64,000 bases of DNA from contig OU015499.1 in the NCBI GenBank assembly GCA_907164885.2, positions 158,886,489 to 158,950,488 of the forward strand, read 5' to 3'. The notes below the pieces were generated by a model that was not told the DNA's origin, did not search any database, and saw nothing but the letters and a program-made list of their open reading frames with translations. The translations under genes were made by a program, and so were the position numbers. The stretch comes from Dolomedes plantarius (lineage: Eukaryota > Arthropoda > Arachnida > Araneae > Dolomedidae). Positions 60,324 to 64,000 of the stretch are shown here, piece by piece (position 1 is the first letter of the stretch; each line of letters starts with the position of its first letter).

Positions 60324-62745
60324 TTATTGTGTTAAAGTTGAGCGAAGGTACGTTTTAATAAGTTTCAATTTCGAAAAACTGCGTTCTGCACTTGCTACAG
60401 TAACAGGTGATGTTAAAAGTATTCGCAATGCAATGCAACAATTTGGGAAAATTTCATTAAGTCCTTTTGCATAAATGAATTTCAATGTGTCTTGCATATT
60501 TAAGTCGTGATCAACGTCGTTTTTCAATAATTTTGATAAAGTAATCAATTCAGTAGCCAGATCAGACCCGTCAACGTCCATCTCATTATTATCAGACAAA
60601 CAAATTTGTAAGTGATTACAATGTTGTTCAATAGTAGTCGTCGTTTCTGAACTTAATTTTCGAATATTAAAAAGAAAACCAAATTTGTCAACTAAGTCAT
60701 TAAGTAAAGTGAATCTTTCGTCCAATGAATTTAAAGCTGTATCAATCAGATGGTTAAAAAATCAATTTCAAACTGCTTTGTGACTTCATCTATTGGTTTA
60801 TAAAAACCTTCGTAATCAAATAGTCGTTTCTTCCTTCTTAATCTTTGTTGTGGTAATTCAGGTGCAATATCTAATTCGTTTGCCATGAGCGTTGCCTTTT
60901 CAATTGCAGTTTTAAAGCCAGAATTTCGATATTCTATTAAAAACTCCTTCGTTGCTGCAATTAATGATATTGCAACATCGGTTTGCATATTCGAATTTTG
61001 CATAATTTTGCAGACTTTGTTGATTTGAACAAAAATTGTGTGCCAAATAACAAGGCAAAGAAGAAATCGAAACGAGCCAATTTCATCCGCCAAACTTTGA
61101 GCATCATTTCGAATTATTCCGTCCGTTGCTCTGTCACGAATTTCGAGTAAAACCATTCGAATTTCCTTAGCTTTCATCATGAGAACTTTTGTAGAATCAA
61201 TTTTGCATTCCCATCTTGTATCAGAAAGTGGTTTCAACGTAAGGTCACAATTGTCTTTCAGAATTTTCCATCGAGATGTCGAAGCAGCAAAGAATGCATA
61301 AATTTTCTGAAGATGGCCAAAGAACGAAATTGCAGCAATTGACGATTTAGCACCATCTGAAACGACCAAATTCAAACTGTGGCATCCACAAGGAACATAA
61401 AAAGCTCGTGGATTAATTTCCAAAATACGTCGTTGTACACCCTGATTTTTACCTTTCATATTACTGCCATTATCGTAACCTTGACCTCTACAGTCACGAA
61501 TTGTAATATTAGTTTTTTGAAGGAACGATAGAATTGAATCCGTTAAACCTTGGCCAGTCGTTTCAATAACATTCAAAAATCCAAGAAAATGTTCACAAAT
61601 TTGAACTGAACCACAATTAATTTCAACGAAACGAATAATGACAGACATTTGTTCTTTTCGACTTATGTCAGGTGTACAGTCCAGCATGATTGAATAATAT
61701 TTTGCAGCTTTTTGGCGGTCCAATATTTTTTCTAAAATTTTATCAGATATTAATGTTAAAAGTTCGTCTTGTATTCGTCGTCCCAAAAATGAACATATGT
61801 TTCCTTATTTTTTATTCTTCGTAAATGTTCAGACAGAACAGGATCAAATTTTGCTAATAACTCCCCTTGACTCAAGAAATTTCCATTATTCGGCTCAAAT
61901 AAGCGATCAACAGAACCACGGAAGGCCATATTTCTTTCTGCTAAATATTGAATTATTCCTAGTAAACGAGCAAGGACATTTTGCCAATGAATTTTTTCTA
62001 CATTAATCAACTGCTCGTTATGCTTATCGATGGTTGAGAGAGATTTCAAGCGATTTTCCAATTCTTTCCATCGACTGACACAATTAACATGCTCAGGTGA
62101 AAGTTCGTGGGACGAATATGCCCTAGAAGCGTTTTTCCAATCAGAAAATCCGTCATTGGCTAAAGCAACGCGTTTTGACGAATCAGTAAACAATTTGCAG
62201 GGAAAACAAAATGTCGAATTGCAGAATTTCGAATAAACTAGCCACGATCGTGTTACAACCTCAGAATTTTTCAATTTTCGTGAATAATGCACACTACTAA
62301 ATCGGCGAGAAGAATCATCAGTTGGAAAATCGTAATCCGTAATTTGATTGGGACCAAGTTCAACTAAGGTCATTCGAATGCTGTCAGTTAATGAAGCTGG
62401 CCACAATCCAGGATCTGTTGACAATGCATCGGTATCGCAAGAACCTGAAATCGCCTGATCAATTGCACCTTCTTGGGATTTATCACTAGAATCATCATTA
62501 TCAGAATCGCTTGCATTATTTTGAGTAATTTCATCAGTAGTTTCTAATGGTGCGTCATCAGTAGTTTCTAATGGTGCGTCGTCATTAATTTGTGATGTTG
62601 AAGTCGTAGGTTCGCTGAAGTTACCAGAATCAGTAATAACTTTTGTAGTAAATTTATCAAGTGAGCCGGCGATTGATTTAATAAATGCTTCATTTTAAAA
62701 ATTTTTCTTCAATTTAGAGGCGCCTGATTCAAATTTTCGTTTCAT
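60324..62745 (-). pseudogene. hAT transposase (ZMYM1/TTF-type, DUF4371), broken
   Basis: The likely start is the ATG at 62745 (MKRKFESGASKLKK), a typical start for this family, followed by a stop two codons later. An open Asp/Thr/Ser-rich segment then leads to the TTF-type zinc region around YSKFCNSTFCFPCKLF (about 62225). After a frame change near 61795 comes the catalytic region: MLDCTPDISRKEQMSVIIRF, GQGYDNGSNMKG and VPCGCHSLNLVVSD. A second frame change near 60755 precedes the C-terminal dimerisation segment ASAERSFSKLKLIKTYLRST. Both frame changes fall in T runs. Family proteins bind the TIRs and transpose by hairpin formation. Confidence 0.9.
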
Positions 62746-63400
62746 TGTCAAATTGACAGCTGGAAATAACATATGCAAATAAATATAACAAATAAAACTA
62801 AACAGGAAGATTGAACAAAGAGTAAAACAGAAATTTGTCATTGTCATCATGTGCAATTGATATTCTATTCGAATTTTCTAGAAAACTCGATAATAAACAG
62901 TTCCTAATGAAACAGGTATACAATCTGTAGACAGACAATAGTTCTAGAAAAGGCATAAGCCAGATAAATAAAATAATTTCAAAGAAATAAATAACTGGTA
63001 TTTAAACAGGCTGGACAACAAAAAAAGTTATCACGGTCAAAGAAACAGCACAATTAAAAATCATCTATGTAGTTCGTACTAAATTTAGTGTATTCTGTTT
63101 GTATGGTACACAAATGCTTTTAGAGCTCATTATGTATGCGTCCTCTTATCCTGTTGTGCAACGTTAACGACCATGACTTTTTTGGTAGGAGGCTAATGTG
63201 GAACATATAATGCGTAAGTATGCGTCATGTTTTATCTAGGTTTTCTTTAAAAAACCTGTGGGAAAATTTTATATTATTCATGCCATTTTACTATTGGGCC
63301 CATTAAACTGATGGCCACGAAAGCAAGCATGTAGACAAAAAAGTATGGCTTGCCCAATGTGAGGCCCCATTTTGCCTGAGGCCTAGTCAGCCTCACCCAA
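62746..63400. other. hAT 5' non-coding region
   Basis: Lies between the transposase start and the right TIR. No genes. Presumably holds the transposase promoter, but no element can be specified. Confidence 0.6.
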
Positions 63401-63412
63401 GGGCCGGCCCTG

Positions 63413-64000
63413 CACACACGAAAGACTTTCCTTCGGAAGTTGTTCTATATGCTTTTGACATGCTGTAGTTTTAAATGAATCAAAGTGTTCATGTATATGT
63501 TGTTGTACATATTCAACGTTCGCTCATTTAGTGAGCAGCAAAATATAACTGTTAAAGTCTATTTGTTTAAAGACTGTTTGTGAAGATGTCTAAATGTGAT
63601 GTGCGGTAAATAAACCGCAAAATGACAATATCGTTATTTTCTTGGTGACATCAACAGAAGCTTTATCCTCAAACGAGTCTAACTGTAACATCGAAATTAT
63701 ATTCTTAAAGTTTAGAATTTTCTCCAAAGGAGATAGTATTTTTCTTTAGACAACGTCGACTCTGCAAAATAAATTTTCTTATTGATGCCTCCACATTCTA
63801 ATGAATTTTAGATACGCTCGTGTTTTTGCGTACAAGATCAAATTTAATTTGATTAAGACACAAAATTTATCGCCTATTTTAGCTGTCCACCAAATTACTA
63901 AACAAATTCTCAAAAAAAAAACAGATTTAAATGCCAATCAGACTTCGTCTTATAATGTGAAACGTCACTTTGAAAGGTTTCCTCTTTGAATACCGGTGCC
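63413..64000 (+). repeat. Gypsy 3' region / LTR-like sequence, unit B
   Basis: After a short remainder of pol (to about 63470) the sequence matches 21900-22360. A poly(A)-signal hexamer lies in the loop of a TGCGGT/ACCGCA hairpin at about 63600-63617. TTTCTTGGTGACATCAACA follows near 63640. A frame at 63801-63989 is shared with 23400-23530 but has no known domain. Confidence 0.55.

Larger units (their letters stand above)
60000..63412 (-). mobile_element. hAT transposon, 3413 bp, with 8-bp target duplication
   Basis: Ends CAGGGCCGGTCCTTG and inverse ...AAGGGCCGGCCCTG. Flanks AACACACG (59992-59999) and CACACACG (63413-63420) are an 8-bp duplication with one mismatch, the hAT signature. Subterminal GTGAGGCCTGAGGC also recurs at both ends. 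The element is missing from unit A, so it arrived after the duplication. Confidence 0.93.

Overview
The window is about 64 kb of AT-rich eukaryotic DNA built almost entirely from nested transposable elements. The mix points to an arthropod, most likely an arachnid such as a spider: a Tigger/pogo element, a Tc1 family, a DD41D mariner, a hAT, Ty3/gypsy and Ty1/copia elements, jockey- and R1-type LINEs, Helitrons, tRNA-derived SINEs, long (TA)n tracts and a single-exon C2H2 zinc-finger array. The organism call is inference; no single-copy host gene was recognised.

Layout. 1-655: dispersed repeat, repeated at 51623-52289. 679-2792: decayed Tigger transposon, then a related MITE (2930-3357) and twin TACG hairpins (3394-3479). 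4604-9746: non-autonomous LTR element between (TA)n tracts, with an extended tRNA-Ser-like primer site. 9913-12400: rearranged relative of it with an internal inversion. 13135-14212: repeat interrupted by a TTAA-flanked element. 14585-15281: Helitron. 17564-17736: pogo-type MITE. 18011-22480: composite unit A (SINE head, Tc1, gypsy integrase), carrying a retroposon and a solo LTR. 24302-26091: broken zinc-finger gene. 27378-27807: Helitron. 29110-29190: tRNA-like SINE. 29554-30950: 5'-truncated RNase H-bearing LINE. 31559-33140: two unrecognised exon-like stretches. 33540-35528 and 40461-40716: a gypsy pol split by an intact copia element (35529-40455). 41384-41842: hAT remnant. 46019-50590: nearly full-length decayed jockey LINE between two direct repeats. 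51265-51442: Harbinger MITE. 52637-53937: DD41D mariner. 54417-54959: reversed Helitron. 55175-55894: two MITEs. 56748-64000: composite unit B, split by a 3.4-kb hAT.

The best-preserved object is the Ty1/copia element. Its two 375-bp LTRs show no difference by eye, a 5-bp target duplication (ACTAT) flanks it, and one uninterrupted 1360-codon gag-pol frame carries all expected motifs. Its primer site matches the anticodon arm of elongator tRNA-Met rather than a tRNA 3' end. It looks like a very recent and possibly active insertion.

Nesting gives a relative chronology. Tc1 entered a gypsy sequence, the composite was duplicated (A and B), and afterwards A gained a retroposon and a solo LTR while B gained a hAT. 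Nearly all other coding sequence is pseudogenic.
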